A DNA stretch of 26,172 bases from WRIS01 sp050945135. Its GTDB lineage: Bacteria; Actinomycetota; Coriobacteriia; Coriobacteriales; Eggerthellaceae. Of the stretch, positions 1 through 7,630 are shown piece after piece. The notes under the pieces were generated by a model. The model saw nothing but the letters and a program-made list of their open reading frames with translations. It ran no database searches and was not told the DNA's origin. A program made the position numbers and the translations under genes. Every line of letters starts with the position of its first letter. The stretch's first letter is position 1. The stretch is from positions 1 to 26,172 of the forward strand of contig JBMNSJ010000029.1 of the NCBI GenBank assembly GCA_050945135.1. The letters run 5' to 3'.

Positions 1-64
1 GTCTAAATGCTCGTGACAATATCTGCTAACATGGACCACATCACTGCGAGACAACGAAAAGAAC

Positions 65-553
65 ATGGCACAGCACTCAGAACATAAAACAAACGCGATG
101 CGTACGCTTGATGCAGCGCACATCCCCTACACCACTCATCAACTCGAAACCACAGAGGCACTAAGCGGTATCGAGGCAGCGACACTTCTTCGGGTGGAAC
201 CGTTGCAGGTTTTTAAAACCTTGGTCACCCAGACAAAGTCAGGTACCTACTATGTTTTTATGGTTCCTGCTTCTACTGAACTTGCTTTAAAGAAGGCCGC
301 ACACGTGGTCGGCGAAAAATCAATTGCCATGATTAAGTCGAAAGACCTTTTTCCTCTGACAGGATATGTACACGGTGGATGCTCTCCTCTTGCGATGAAA
401 AAGCAGTTTCAGACCACCATCGATGAGACAGCTTTGCTGTTTGAAGCAATCATCTTTTCTGCGGGAAAGATTGGCCTACAAATCGAAATGAATCCTGCCG
501 AGCTCGAAGGCATTATCCCGCTTAACGTAGCAGATATCACCAGTGACAGATAA
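65..553 (+). CDS. ybaK: YbaK/EbsC-type aminoacyl-tRNA deacylase
   Basis: 162 aa, the usual length for the YbaK/ProRS editing-domain family, which hydrolyses mischarged tRNA (typically Cys-tRNAPro) in the cytoplasm. Visible family signatures are QVFKTLV (Lys51 at the position of the conserved catalytic lysine), ALKKAAHVVGEKS, and the glycine-rich GGCSPLAMKK segment. The C-terminal FSAGKIGLQIEMNP segment is also typical. The ribosome site before the ATG at 65 is weak (GAAAAG); an in-frame ATG at residue 12 is an alternative start. The 3' end overlaps the end of the convergent L,D-transpeptidase gene by 17 bp, so no terminator separates them. Substrate specificity cannot be read from the sequence. 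Confidence 0.9.
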   Translation: MAQHSEHKTNAMRTLDAAHIPYTTHQLETTEALSGIEAATLLRVEPLQVFKTLVTQTKSGTYYVFMVPASTELALKKAAHVVGEKSIAMIKSKDLFPLTGYVHGGCSPLAMKKQFQTTIDETALLFEAIIFSAGKIGLQIEMNPAELEGIIPLNVADITSDR

Positions 554-2222
554 CGGGATCTCCGGGCTGGATAATACCGTAGAGCGCCTCTGCTGCCGAA
601 TAAGGAAGATTGACGCAGCCATGTGAGCCATAACCGTTGGCATACATCGACCCACCAAAGCTTGGTTGCCAGGTAGCATCATGTAAGCCGACAGCGTTGC
701 CAACGAAGGGCATCCAGTAAGTAACTACGGTTTCGTATTCAGGCTTCTTAGTTTTAGGATCAATCTCGCCGATAAGTTTAGAAGGACTCTGTTTTTGATT
801 GAGCATATACGCACCAGTGGGGGTATTATGCTTGCCATCAGGCTTACCAGAGATAATAGACGATTCCCAAACTAGAGCTCCGGTTTCATCATAAAAGCGA
901 GCGTACTGCTCGGAAAGATCGATGTCGCAATACCGAGCGCCCCAGTCTTGTCCGCCTAAAGCAGCGAAACCGGTACCCGATTGCCAGACAGGAATCTCAA
1001 TCGCACCAACGAGACCAGCACTCATGCCTTCCTTGATTTGCGTACGCAGGCTATCTCCGTCAATCTCCCAGCCATACGTTCCGCCAGAAACCTTAATAAC
1101 TTTTCCATCGGGGCGCGTGTAAGTTCTTTCCGTTCCCACTGTATTTAGGTTTGAAATCAGTGATTCGGTCCAGGCATTGAAAGCCTCTTCATTAAGCGTA
1201 ACACTGAAATCTTCTCCAAAGCTTATCCATGTTGACTGCAAAGCAGGATTCAATGCAGCAATTTCTGCGCCATTCAGAACGAGACTAATGTTGGCGGTAA
1301 TCATAGTGTCTGCTTGTTTACACGCAGCTTCAAGCTCTTTGCTAGTTGATAGTACGGTTGCCTGTTCAAGCTCATCTGCGGTTATCTTCACTTCTGGCGT
1401 TAAGGTAGTAATGGCTTTATCGATTTTATCCAGCACCACTTCTTTATCGAGTGTTGTGCCAATCTTCTCGGGACTAATTGTGAACTTCTGAGTTTTTTCG
1501 TCAAAGACAGCTGACGCATTTGTGGGAGGTGTCGCGGCAGCGTTGTGCTCATCTATGAGGGCAGAAACCTCTTGGCTCACCACTTCTTTATCATAGCTCG
1601 CGAGCAAGCTATCGCTGTAATCATGATCACCGAATATCTCAAGTGGCCACATCCATGGCGTAACTTTATCGTGGGCTGCTTGCGCAATTACCAATCCGTC
1701 GAATTTCAAATTGATATCAAGTGCTGTCAGCGTGAGAGAAAGCCCTCTCCCCTGAATATCGACCACATAATCATCGGCTGCCTCATTGAATTCAGGGGCG
1801 CATTCAGATGTTGTTCGCATTGACACATCGTGTGATCCAATGATTGTGTTTGGATAGAAGCGATCCATAAAGAGGAAACAGCCAGCACCATATACGATTA
1901 CAAGCGCGGCAAGTATTGAAGCAAGGGTTATGCCAAAGATTTTCAAGCCTTTACCTTTGCGCTTAGGCTCATCTTGAGAAAAAGCAGGGTAATCAGCAGC
2001 TTGACCATCTGCATAAGAGGGCTGCGCGGGATCGATGGGTTTTACTGCTTGAGTAGCGGATTCATCTACAACCGGCATCTGCTTGGTTGCATCAGTGCCA
2101 GATGCGGAAGCACCTGAAGACTGATCGGATTGACCAGTATCGGTACCTTTACTCTTTTTATCTGAATCGCTTTTTGCAGCGTGTTTGCCGAGCGAAGCGT
2201 CTTTCTTCTTCTTTTTAGCCAT
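537..2222 (-). CDS. Membrane-anchored L,D-transpeptidase (YkuD domain)
   Basis: 561 aa. Residues 1-92 form a Lys/Ser/Asp-rich cytoplasmic tail, followed by one membrane segment (about 93-117) and a long extracellular part. Residues about 200-420 resemble the peptidoglycan-binding PF12229-type repeats common in Gram-positive Ldts. The C-terminal YkuD domain (about 435-561) ends with the catalytic motif SHGCVNLP (His534, Cys536) and an upstream HNTPTG segment. Enzymes of this family make 3-3 peptidoglycan cross-links or attach proteins to the wall, and are insensitive to most penicillins. The start is supported by TTAGGA five bases before the ATG. A -10-like TACAAT lies about 30 bp upstream on the same strand. 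It appears to be monocistronic. Confidence 0.93.
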   Translation of the reverse strand: MAKKKKKDASLGKHAAKSDSDKKSKGTDTGQSDQSSGASASGTDATKQMPVVDESATQAVKPIDPAQPSYADGQAADYPAFSQDEPKRKGKGLKIFGITLASILAALVIVYGAGCFLFMDRFYPNTIIGSHDVSMRTTSECAPEFNEAADDYVVDIQGRGLSLTLTALDINLKFDGLVIAQAAHDKVTPWMWPLEIFGDHDYSDSLLASYDKEVVSQEVSALIDEHNAAATPPTNASAVFDEKTQKFTISPEKIGTTLDKEVVLDKIDKAITTLTPEVKITADELEQATVLSTSKELEAACKQADTMITANISLVLNGAEIAALNPALQSTWISFGEDFSVTLNEEAFNAWTESLISNLNTVGTERTYTRPDGKVIKVSGGTYGWEIDGDSLRTQIKEGMSAGLVGAIEIPVWQSGTGFAALGGQDWGARYCDIDLSEQYARFYDETGALVWESSIISGKPDGKHNTPTGAYMLNQKQSPSKLIGEIDPKTKKPEYETVVTYWMPFVGNAVGLHDATWQPSFGGSMYANGYGSHGCVNLPYSAAEALYGIIQPGDPVICHW

Positions 2223-2252
2223 ATTTCCTAACTAACCACTTCGGACAGAGCT

Positions 2253-2258
2253 ATTGTA
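2253..2258 (-). promoter_or_regulatory. Candidate -10 box for the L,D-transpeptidase gene
   Basis: TACAAT on the minus strand (5 of 6 matches to TATAAT), 31 bp upstream of the Ldt ATG. No good -35 box is seen at 16-18 bp, so this is weak. Confidence 0.3.
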
Positions 2259-2467
2259 GCAGCATAAACACGCTTTTCGCTCGATATTCCACTTTGCGTG
2301 AAAGATTTTAACCGCCTTCGGCATTTCTTCATATTTTCCTGGCACAAATCACCCGATTACATACACCAAAAAGCTTTCGATACACCAAATGCTGACAAAG
2401 CTGAAAACGGCTTCACAATCACACGTATCCGTGTTGGCAAGGCCTCAGATAATAGCTCGTCCAATCC

Positions 2468-3010
2468 TTAAAGAAGCTTAACCGAATCAAACACAGCATC
2501 AATATCTGAAATGTAGGTTTCGTATTCATCACTCGACGCAACATATTGAAGCATCGCGTATTCATTTGGGCCCGTAAAGAAGACCATTGTCTTGCAGTGA
2601 TTACCACCCGCATCGATATATTCACCCGTTACGCAGCCATATTCTCCCAGGGTGCTTTCCTCGACGCTGCCTAGTATCAATCCCTCTTCGGAATCAAAGT
2701 TATCAGTTTTTAGGAAAGCGCGTTGCTTTTCAGCGGTGCCGTAATCTCCCTCTGCAGGGATATCGCCAATGACGATGAACATAGGATTAGACCCGCGGTG
2801 CTCCTCGCCCTTTAGATAGTAAATGCTATCGACATCGGTAATCGCATCTTGGTACCAAGAGGGATTTGCTTCATATTCAAAGCTGGAAGAGCCCGTGGCG
2901 CCAGATTGCTCGGCGGTATTCTCTTTCTGATTTGAATTAGCACTACATCCGACAAACGCTAAACCCAAACATAACATGACAGCTAGGGGTAGTATATTAA
3001 AGAATTTCAT
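2468..3010 (-). CDS. Small secreted lipoprotein of unknown function
   Basis: 180 aa. Type II (lipoprotein) signal: MKFFN, a hydrophobic stretch, then the lipobox FVGC with Cys22, followed by a Ser/Asn/Gln/Glu linker. This predicts a lipid-anchored extracellular protein. The mature part has no motif I recognise; it is acidic and has a few aromatic clusters (ANPSWYQDAI, FFTGPNEYAMLQYVAS, and a C-terminal DIDAVFDSVKLL). The fold may resemble small PsbP/DUF-type lipoproteins, but this is not supported by a signature. An in-frame GTG five codons upstream exists, but AGGAGAT sits 5-8 bases before the ATG at 3010, so that start is preferred. The 245 bp to the Ldt gene show nothing beyond a candidate -10 box. 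Confidence 0.85.
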   Translation of the reverse strand: MKFFNILPLAVMLCLGLAFVGCSANSNQKENTAEQSGATGSSSFEYEANPSWYQDAITDVDSIYYLKGEEHRGSNPMFIVIGDIPAEGDYGTAEKQRAFLKTDNFDSEEGLILGSVEESTLGEYGCVTGEYIDAGGNHCKTMVFFTGPNEYAMLQYVASSDEYETYISDIDAVFDSVKLL

Positions 3011-3167
3011 AATCATCTCCTGCACAATCTCTCAAATGGATTCCAACCTGCAAGTCTTTTGTGCTCTATTCAGGATACGTTACTCTGATTGAAAAAGAAA
3101 TCCGAATCCGTCAATCTATAAGCCAGAATGATGTTCCGCGCATCTGACTCATATGCGTTTGCCCCAC

Positions 3168-4418
3168 CTAGGACTTTGCTTGTCCTGGTTCGCCCTGACG
3201 AACTACGTTCTTCTCAATCATGTCCTGAATCTCATCTTCAGAATACCCGAGAGCAGACAACACTTCTGATGTGTGTGCGCCGATGGAATCAGCGGGTACA
3301 AAAGGGTTCTCTTCAATACTGTCATACCTGATGGGATTGTTGAAACCTATATATTCTTCGCCATTTGCATAGGTGACTTTTCGAAGATATTTATTGTCCC
3401 ACGCCTCAGGATCCACCAAAACCTCTTTTGAAACTCGGCATATTTCGTGCGCCAAGTCTGCCTCTTTTAAACGCGCAGTCCATTCTGCTGCTGTTGCTGT
3501 CGCAAAGCAGTTCTCGACAATCTCGGTAAATTCACGAAGCTTTCCCGAAGAACGAAGAATGGCAATTTTGCTATATTCAGGGTGATCTTTGAGCTCGGGA
3601 AGACCAATTGCTTCCACGAACCGGTTAAAGTCTTTGTTGTAATCTGGGATGGTGAGCTGAATCCAACTTCCATCTTGAGCTTGATAGGTGTTGTTTGTTG
3701 GAGTTGGGAAAACCTTTCGTGTGACAGGAAATGAATATGTTCCGAACTGTGTAGCCGTGTGTAACAAGTGCAACATGTAAACACCCACACCATGCAAGGC
3801 AACGGTTACGCGATCTCCCTTCCCTGTTCTCTCGCGCTGCAAAAGTGCAGCCAAAATACCCGCAGTCATGCTCATGCCAGACTGAAGATCGCCGAAAGCC
3901 GGCCCACCTATCATGGGAGGTCCGCCTGCGTCATAGAGACTTCCCGTAATACCACCGCGCGCTCCATAGCAGGTGTAATCGTATCCAGCAGAGTTACGCT
4001 CTTCCCCAAATTCTCCATAGCCAAGCATGTGTGCATAAATTAGTCGTGGATATCTATCTTTAATCTGCTCATACAAAAGTCCCAGCTTCTCAAGCGACTG
4101 AAAGCGCGTATTGGTAAGAAAGACATCAGCGTCTTTAAGAAGGCTATGTATGATTTCCTGACCTTCCTCGGTTCGCAGGTCGACCGAGATAAAGGTTTTG
4201 TTCACGTTGCACACATCAAAACACGGATCGACATCATTTCGTTCACTTGGAGCATCATAGATACGACAGTTACTCCGATACCCGTCACCCGCAAATGATT
4301 CTACCTTGATAACCTCGGCACCCCAATCTGCTAACACACGTGTTGCTGCTGGTCCCGCTACGTAGGTAGCAAATTCAACCACGCGAAAGCCCTTGAGTTT
4401 CCCTTCTCCGTTCTCCAT
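3168..4418 (-). CDS. Type III CoA-transferase (CaiB/BaiF family)
   Basis: 416 aa, full length for family III CoA-transferases, which move CoA between carboxylic acids through an aspartyl-CoA intermediate. The N-terminus has the CoA-binding GFRVVEFATYVAGPAATRVLADWGAEVIKVE-like block (residues 10-40), the conserved NKTFISVDLRTEEG, and the catalytic-Asp segment GGPAFGDLQSG (Asp177). The start is the ATG at 4418, preceded by a GGGAGGGGAAGG ribosome site; an ATG eight codons upstream overlaps that site and is unlikely. The gene is divergent from a TetR regulator, with a 28-bp palindrome between them, suggesting a ligand-induced module. The substrate is unknown: bile acids, carnitine, oxalate and aromatic acids are all used within this family. 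Confidence 0.92.
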   Translation of the reverse strand: MENGEGKLKGFRVVEFATYVAGPAATRVLADWGAEVIKVESFAGDGYRSNCRIYDAPSERNDVDPCFDVCNVNKTFISVDLRTEEGQEIIHSLLKDADVFLTNTRFQSLEKLGLLYEQIKDRYPRLIYAHMLGYGEFGEERNSAGYDYTCYGARGGITGSLYDAGGPPMIGGPAFGDLQSGMSMTAGILAALLQRERTGKGDRVTVALHGVGVYMLHLLHTATQFGTYSFPVTRKVFPTPTNNTYQAQDGSWIQLTIPDYNKDFNRFVEAIGLPELKDHPEYSKIAILRSSGKLREFTEIVENCFATATAAEWTARLKEADLAHEICRVSKEVLVDPEAWDNKYLRKVTYANGEEYIGFNNPIRYDSIEENPFVPADSIGAHTSEVLSALGYSEDEIQDMIEKNVVRQGEPGQAKS

Positions 4419-4463
4419 ACCTTCCCCTCCCCAAACGAGCACTTTTCCTTACTTCGTAGAGTG

Positions 4464-4491
4464 CTATAATGCATTCTAGAACGCGTTATAG
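4464..4491. promoter_or_regulatory. 28-bp palindromic operator between CoA-transferase and tetR
   Basis: Inverted repeat with 12 of 14 complementary pairs, centred on CTAG at 4476-4479 (core TTCTAGAA, arms TATAA/TTATA). Its left arm contains TATAAT (4465-4470), a perfect -10 box for tetR on the plus strand. Size, symmetry and position are typical of TetR-family operators, so binding would block tetR and probably the divergent CoA-transferase promoter. Function is inferred. Confidence 0.75.
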
Positions 4492-4573
4492 TTACTTGAT
4501 ATGGTATTCTCTCGCATGCGAATGGTCAATACAACAAGCTGCGCTTTTTGTCCGTTCAAGCTCATAAAAAGCG

Positions 4574-5248
4574 ATGGCTAAGTCCGCGAAAGAGGCGCAA
4601 ACGGTGTCGGAAAAAACAACCACAGTGAACGACCAAAATAGCTCAATGAGCCTAGATCGACTCAATCGCAAGAAGCCCTCAGAGATAAATCGAATCAAGC
4701 TAACAAACGCTGCCTTTAAAATCATCAGCACACAGGGCATGGAGCAACTGACTGTGCGCAATATCTGCGATCTTGCGGGTCTTACGACAGGGAGCTTCTA
4801 TCATTTGTATTCCAGCAAGGAAGAATTAGTAAGCAGCTATTTGAGATACTTTTTCAGTAACTATAAAGAAGCAATCCACAAGACAATGAGCGATTTGGAT
4901 GCCCTCGAGCAAATCCTCGGGATTTACCATGCGTATATTCAATGCTGCGAAGATGTCGGTGTCGAATTCATCACGCATTATTATTCACAAATCGACAATC
5001 CCGTATTCGACTATCGTCATCGAAAGCCCGAAGACGCTATCGCTCTTGAAGCCATCGGAGAATGTCTGCGAAAAGGACAAGAAACCGGACTCATCAGAGA
5101 AGATGTCGATCTTGACGAAGTGCTCTTCAGCGTTGCTGCCATATCAACAGGCACCATTTACTACTGGTGCGTCTTCAAAGGAAAGATTGATTTCTGGCCA
5201 TCGGTGGAACGTCTTTTACGCCCCTACCTGGAAAGCCTCAAAGCCTAA
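4574..5248 (+). CDS. TetR/AcrR-family transcriptional regulator
   Basis: 224 aa. A charged 40-residue N-terminal tail precedes the DNA-binding domain (about 41-88), with the helix-turn-helix LTVRNICDLAGLTTGSFYHLYSSKEEL-type pattern around residues 59-85. The C-terminal half is a helical ligand/dimerisation domain with no recognised subclass. The tail is longer than usual; an in-frame ATG at residue 25 (position 4646) is a possible alternative start, and neither start has a clear ribosome site. Divergent from the CoA-transferase gene across a palindrome that is probably its operator, so autorepression and control of the neighbour are likely. The ligand may be an acyl-CoA or organic acid, which is inference from context. 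Confidence 0.9.
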   Translation: MAKSAKEAQTVSEKTTTVNDQNSSMSLDRLNRKKPSEINRIKLTNAAFKIISTQGMEQLTVRNICDLAGLTTGSFYHLYSSKEELVSSYLRYFFSNYKEAIHKTMSDLDALEQILGIYHAYIQCCEDVGVEFITHYYSQIDNPVFDYRHRKPEDAIALEAIGECLRKGQETGLIREDVDLDEVLFSVAAISTGTIYYWCVFKGKIDFWPSVERLLRPYLESLKA

Positions 5249-5288
5249 AAGCCTATCCCACAACCAAAGGTATAAAAGATTACTTTCG

Positions 5289-5933
5289 CTACGAACGCGA
5301 TTTACTTTTCCGAACTTTTTCCATTTGCTCCAGAACGCGAAACTCCACCATTTTGCGAATTAGCTCATAAGGCATGGGCTTGTCGTAGGGAAACTGAACC
5401 GTGCCTTTTGAGGTTTTATATTCTTTTAGCTGGTCGCAGAAAGATTCAATTGCGCTCGGTGCTGGATGAAAGCCAATGTGTTTTTTCTCGCCGGCAAAAT
5501 GTACCAAGTTACCATTGAGCACAAACGTTGCCATACCCCAAGAAATCTTCTCCGAGATATCAGACGAGCAAGCAAGAATAACCGCACGGAGCTTTTCCAT
5601 GCGCTCTTGAATTTCTTTGGGATAGCGTGCGATGTATTCGTCTATCGTTTGATAATCAGGTTTATTCGGCTCTCGTTCATGCAAAGTAACATGAATACTA
5701 TCTCCTGGCTGTTTACCTATTTTCGCCCGGATATCTTTTCGGATACCAATGATGTGACAGCTCGTTCCCATTTTTACTAATTGGCCATCGTAGGGCTCAC
5801 TATCGAAGGTCGCATGTACTGGCACACGACCCTTCCCAAACACTTCCCTAACATCAAAAGGTATTTCAACGTAAGCCGCATCCATATCAGGATTCTTGAT
5901 AATCACTGCATCAAACTCATATATTTCAGCCAT
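5289..5933 (-). CDS. DUF1905 + DUF1801 two-domain protein (YdeI-like)
   Basis: 214 aa. Residues 1-85 match the DUF1905 beta-barrel pattern (YEFDAVI...AYVEIPFDV, then GTSCHIIGIRKDIRAKIGKQPGDSI). Residues about 95-205 match DUF1801/YdhG (YPKEIQERMEKLRAVI, ISWGMATF, VHFAGEKKHIGFHPAPSAIE, and GTVQFPYDKPMP). The combination is found in small cytoplasmic proteins of many bacteria; DUF1801 relatives were proposed to bind small ligands or iron, but no reaction is established. The start at 5933 follows AGGAGG by four bases; an upstream in-frame codon at 5978 lacks a ribosome site. Convergent with tetR (40-bp gap without a terminator-like hairpin) and divergent from the ClbS-like gene. Confidence 0.85.
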   Translation of the reverse strand: MAEIYEFDAVIIKNPDMDAAYVEIPFDVREVFGKGRVPVHATFDSEPYDGQLVKMGTSCHIIGIRKDIRAKIGKQPGDSIHVTLHEREPNKPDYQTIDEYIARYPKEIQERMEKLRAVILACSSDISEKISWGMATFVLNGNLVHFAGEKKHIGFHPAPSAIESFCDQLKEYKTSKGTVQFPYDKPMPYELIRKMVEFRVLEQMEKVRKSKSRS

Positions 5934-6032
5934 AAACCCTCCTGATAACGTAATGCGCACTGCGGCATTTCGATGCACTCGTTAGTGTACAAGATATCCG
6001 AAAAAATGCTTTAGCTCTTCGCACCTTGCGAC

Positions 6033-6038
6033 TATACT
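6033..6038 (+). promoter_or_regulatory. Candidate -10 box for the ClbS-like gene
   Basis: TATACT (5 of 6) about 58 bp before the ATG of the ClbS-like gene, with a poor -35 candidate (TTTAGC) 17 bp upstream. Weak. Confidence 0.3.
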
Positions 6039-6095
6039 GAAAACAAAATTGCACCCATACTGCGCTCCCGAATTGCATAATCGAAGGGAATTACT

Positions 6096-6635
6096 ATGCC
6101 ACGACCAAAAACAAAAGACGAGCTAATAAGCGCAGCAAACGGCCAATTCGACAAAATGTGGTCGCTTGTCGAAAGCCTTTCCGAAGAGCAATTGCTCGAT
6201 TCATTCAATTTTGCTTTGACCGAAAAGGATAAAGAGGCGCACTGGCGACGTGACCAAAATGTACGTGACGTCTTGATTCATCTATACGAATGGCACCAAC
6301 TGCTTGTTACATGGATAGCGGCAAACACCAAGGGCAATGAGCAACCCTTCTTACCCCAGCCCTATAACTGGAAAACATATGGCAAGATGAATATCGAATT
6401 CTGGGAGAAGCATCAATCCACCTCTTACGAAGAGGCGGAAAAGCTTGTAAAAGCAAGCCACAAACAGGTTCTTATGCTCATCGAAGAATTCTCAGAGAAT
6501 GAGCTCTTTGAAAAAGCTTATTTCACCTGGACCGGCACAACAAACCTAGGGAGTTACTGCATTTCATCAACAAGCAGCCACTATGATTGGGCGATAAAGA
6601 AGCTTAAACGCTACAAAAAGCGACTTGACGCATAA
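6096..6635 (+). CDS. ClbS/DfsB family (DUF1706) four-helix-bundle protein
   Basis: 179 aa, normal family length. Recognisable blocks: N-terminal MPRPKTKDELISAANGQFDKMW, the RDVLIHLYEWHQLL helix, PYNWKTYGKMN, and the C-terminal TSSHYDWAIKKLKRY helix. The family is related in fold to DinB. Its best-known member, ClbS of the colibactin island, hydrolyses the cyclopropane warhead of colibactin and protects the producer's DNA; most homologues are in non-producers and their role is unknown. The start has a GGGAA ribosome site nine bases upstream. There is no colibactin or other polyketide cluster in this window, so a general stress or self-protection role is only a guess. Confidence 0.85.
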   Translation: MPRPKTKDELISAANGQFDKMWSLVESLSEEQLLDSFNFALTEKDKEAHWRRDQNVRDVLIHLYEWHQLLVTWIAANTKGNEQPFLPQPYNWKTYGKMNIEFWEKHQSTSYEEAEKLVKASHKQVLMLIEEFSENELFEKAYFTWTGTTNLGSYCISSTSSHYDWAIKKLKRYKKRLDA

Positions 6636-6654
6636 ATACTCGCGCCAAATAAAA

Positions 6655-6680
6655 GCGTGTCTGCGTGTCTGCGTGTCTGC
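6655..6680. repeat. Three tandem copies of GCGTGTCT
   Basis: The unit GCGTGTCT occurs three times head to tail and is followed by a partial GC, 19 bp after the ClbS-like stop codon. Short perfect repeats of this kind may vary in copy number by slippage. Confidence 0.9.
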
Positions 6681-6953
6681 ATCATCTACCTTGGGTATAT
6701 CGCTAGATTTTTGGAAGAAAATGCCTTTCGCCTGCACTCTAGCCACGATTCTTCGTATTTAGCTATGCGCGATTTCTTCGCGACCAGGCATAATGCTTCT
6801 GTGGTGCGGCGACGGTAGCTCGAAATGCCTTCATCTACATGAAAATTTGCAAGCGAAACGGTTTTATTGCCATTGAGAGGGCAAATTAGACAATGTAGAT
6901 AAACGGAACGCAATCTGCGCCGTGTTGGGCGCTGTTTTGTCGAACATGAAAGA

Positions 6954-6988
6954 TGCCCTGAAAGTCGAATTTGACTTTATGCAGGGCA
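6954..6988. terminator. Compound hairpin, possible ssrA terminator
   Basis: TGCCCTG...CAGGGCA and AAAGTC...GACTTT form a 13-bp stem interrupted by a 3-nt bulge (ATG) with a GAATTT loop. It lies about 125 bp beyond the ssrA 3' end. On the minus strand it is followed by ATCTTTC, a weak U-tract, so intrinsic termination of the ssrA transcript is plausible but not strong. Confidence 0.45.
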
Positions 6989-7011
6989 AACGAGTTCGGA
7001 TAGGCAAGGTT

Positions 7012-7025
7012 TGGTGGAGGCGCGG
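7012..7025. repeat. 14-bp direct copy of the tmRNA 3' terminus
   Basis: TGGTGGAGGCGCGG is identical to 7113-7126, the 3' acceptor end of ssrA including the CCA. The two copies lie in the same orientation, 101 bp apart. tmRNA 3' ends are classic integrase targets, so this may be an old att-site duplicate. The intervening DNA holds only a palindrome and no integrase. Confidence 0.75.
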
Positions 7026-7028
7026 GAG

Positions 7029-7051
7029 TAAACAGTCCAGTGGACTGTTTA
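7029..7051. repeat. 23-bp perfect palindrome (REP-like)
   Basis: Eleven complementary pairs around one central G (core CAGTCCAGTGGACTG). Immediately to the right is a G/C-rich tail with the direct repeat GCGAGC-TT-GCGAGC. The structure resembles REP-type interspersed elements; only a genome-wide count would tell whether it is repeated. Confidence 0.7.
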
Positions 7052-7112
7052 GGGAGCAGCGAGCTTGCGAGCGCGACGACTAACTTATCGCGAGCCAGAA
7101 ATTTTCAAAGAA

Positions 7113-7467
7113 TGGTGGAGGCGCGGAGAATCGAACTCCGGTCCATACTAGATCATCCAAGTAGCGCTACAAGCTTAGTCAATGATTGTGTTTAAGAAGC
7201 AACCCATTCACAGACAGACGAGATACCTCCGAGCCGGTTCAATCTTTTCTTGAGCCATACCGACTACGTGCTCAAGAGCATTCCCCTAAAATGATGTCGC
7301 ACCTGGGTCGGGGACGTCCCAAGATTGACAGCCCAAGGCTTAATTAAGCAGCGAGGGCGAGTTTTTGTTGTTTGCCAATTAACTTGACTTTACCCCTGTT
7401 TAACGTGGCGAGGAGACCACGACCTGCTCCACTTTTCAAACCTACCATGTCGAAACCAGTCGCCCCC
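7113..7467 (-). ncRNA. ssrA: tmRNA (transfer-messenger RNA)
   Basis: 355 nt. The 5' end GGGGGCGACTGGTTTCGACA pairs with the 3' end CGCCTCC-A-CCA to give a 7-bp acceptor stem with one G-U pair; CCA is encoded. The T-arm CGGAG-TTCGATT-CTCCG precedes the acceptor. The tag frame (7385-7344) ends CTCGCCCTCGCTGCT-TAA and encodes ...GKQQKLALAA. With the resume codon set by an AGTC before it, the full tag would be KLIGKQQKLALAA; the exact first codon is uncertain. tmRNA with SmpB rescues stalled ribosomes and marks the nascent chain for proteolysis. It lies downstream of smpB and an acidic gene but has its own promoter. Confidence 0.97.
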
Positions 7468-7588
7468 AGATTAATGGAGATATCTGCAGTTACTGAAAAC
7501 AGCACGATTATCTCTTACCGAAAACGTGGCTCCACCTTTTCAATGTGCCCCATGCATTCGCATGTGCCCCTCTGTGAAAGGGGTTTAG

Positions 7589-7616
7589 ATTCTATACCCT
7601 CAAAAGCTAATGTCAA
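7589..7616 (-). promoter_or_regulatory. Sigma-A-type promoter of ssrA
   Basis: Minus strand: perfect TTGACA (7616-7611), a 16-bp spacer, then TAGAAT (7594-7589, 5 of 6). It starts 15 bp after the stop of the acidic gene. Transcription would begin near 7582, leaving a leader of about 115 nt before mature tmRNA, to be removed by RNase P. The leader opens with a small GC hairpin (CCCCT/AGGGG, 7567-7583). Confidence 0.8.
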
Positions 7617-7630
7617 TACCACCAGCTAAT

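Larger units (their letters stand above)
6636..7112. other. Gene-poor stretch downstream of ssrA
   Basis: About 480 bp with no convincing protein gene. It holds an 8-bp tandem repeat (6655-6680), a compound hairpin (6954-6988), a 14-bp copy of the tmRNA 3' end (7012-7025) and a 23-bp palindrome (7029-7051). A 75-codon open frame on the minus strand (6686-6913) starts with TTG, lacks a ribosome site and resembles nothing I know; it could be a decayed gene. Confidence 0.6.

Noticed and set aside
6686..6913. 75-codon minus-strand open frame as a gene
   Set aside because: TTG start, no ribosome site, no recognisable family. Mentioned only as a possible decayed gene within the gene-poor stretch.
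7567..7583. CCCCT/AGGGG hairpin as a terminator of the smpB-acidic operon
   Set aside because: Stem is only 5 bp and no U-tract follows on the minus strand. It lies at the predicted start of the ssrA leader.
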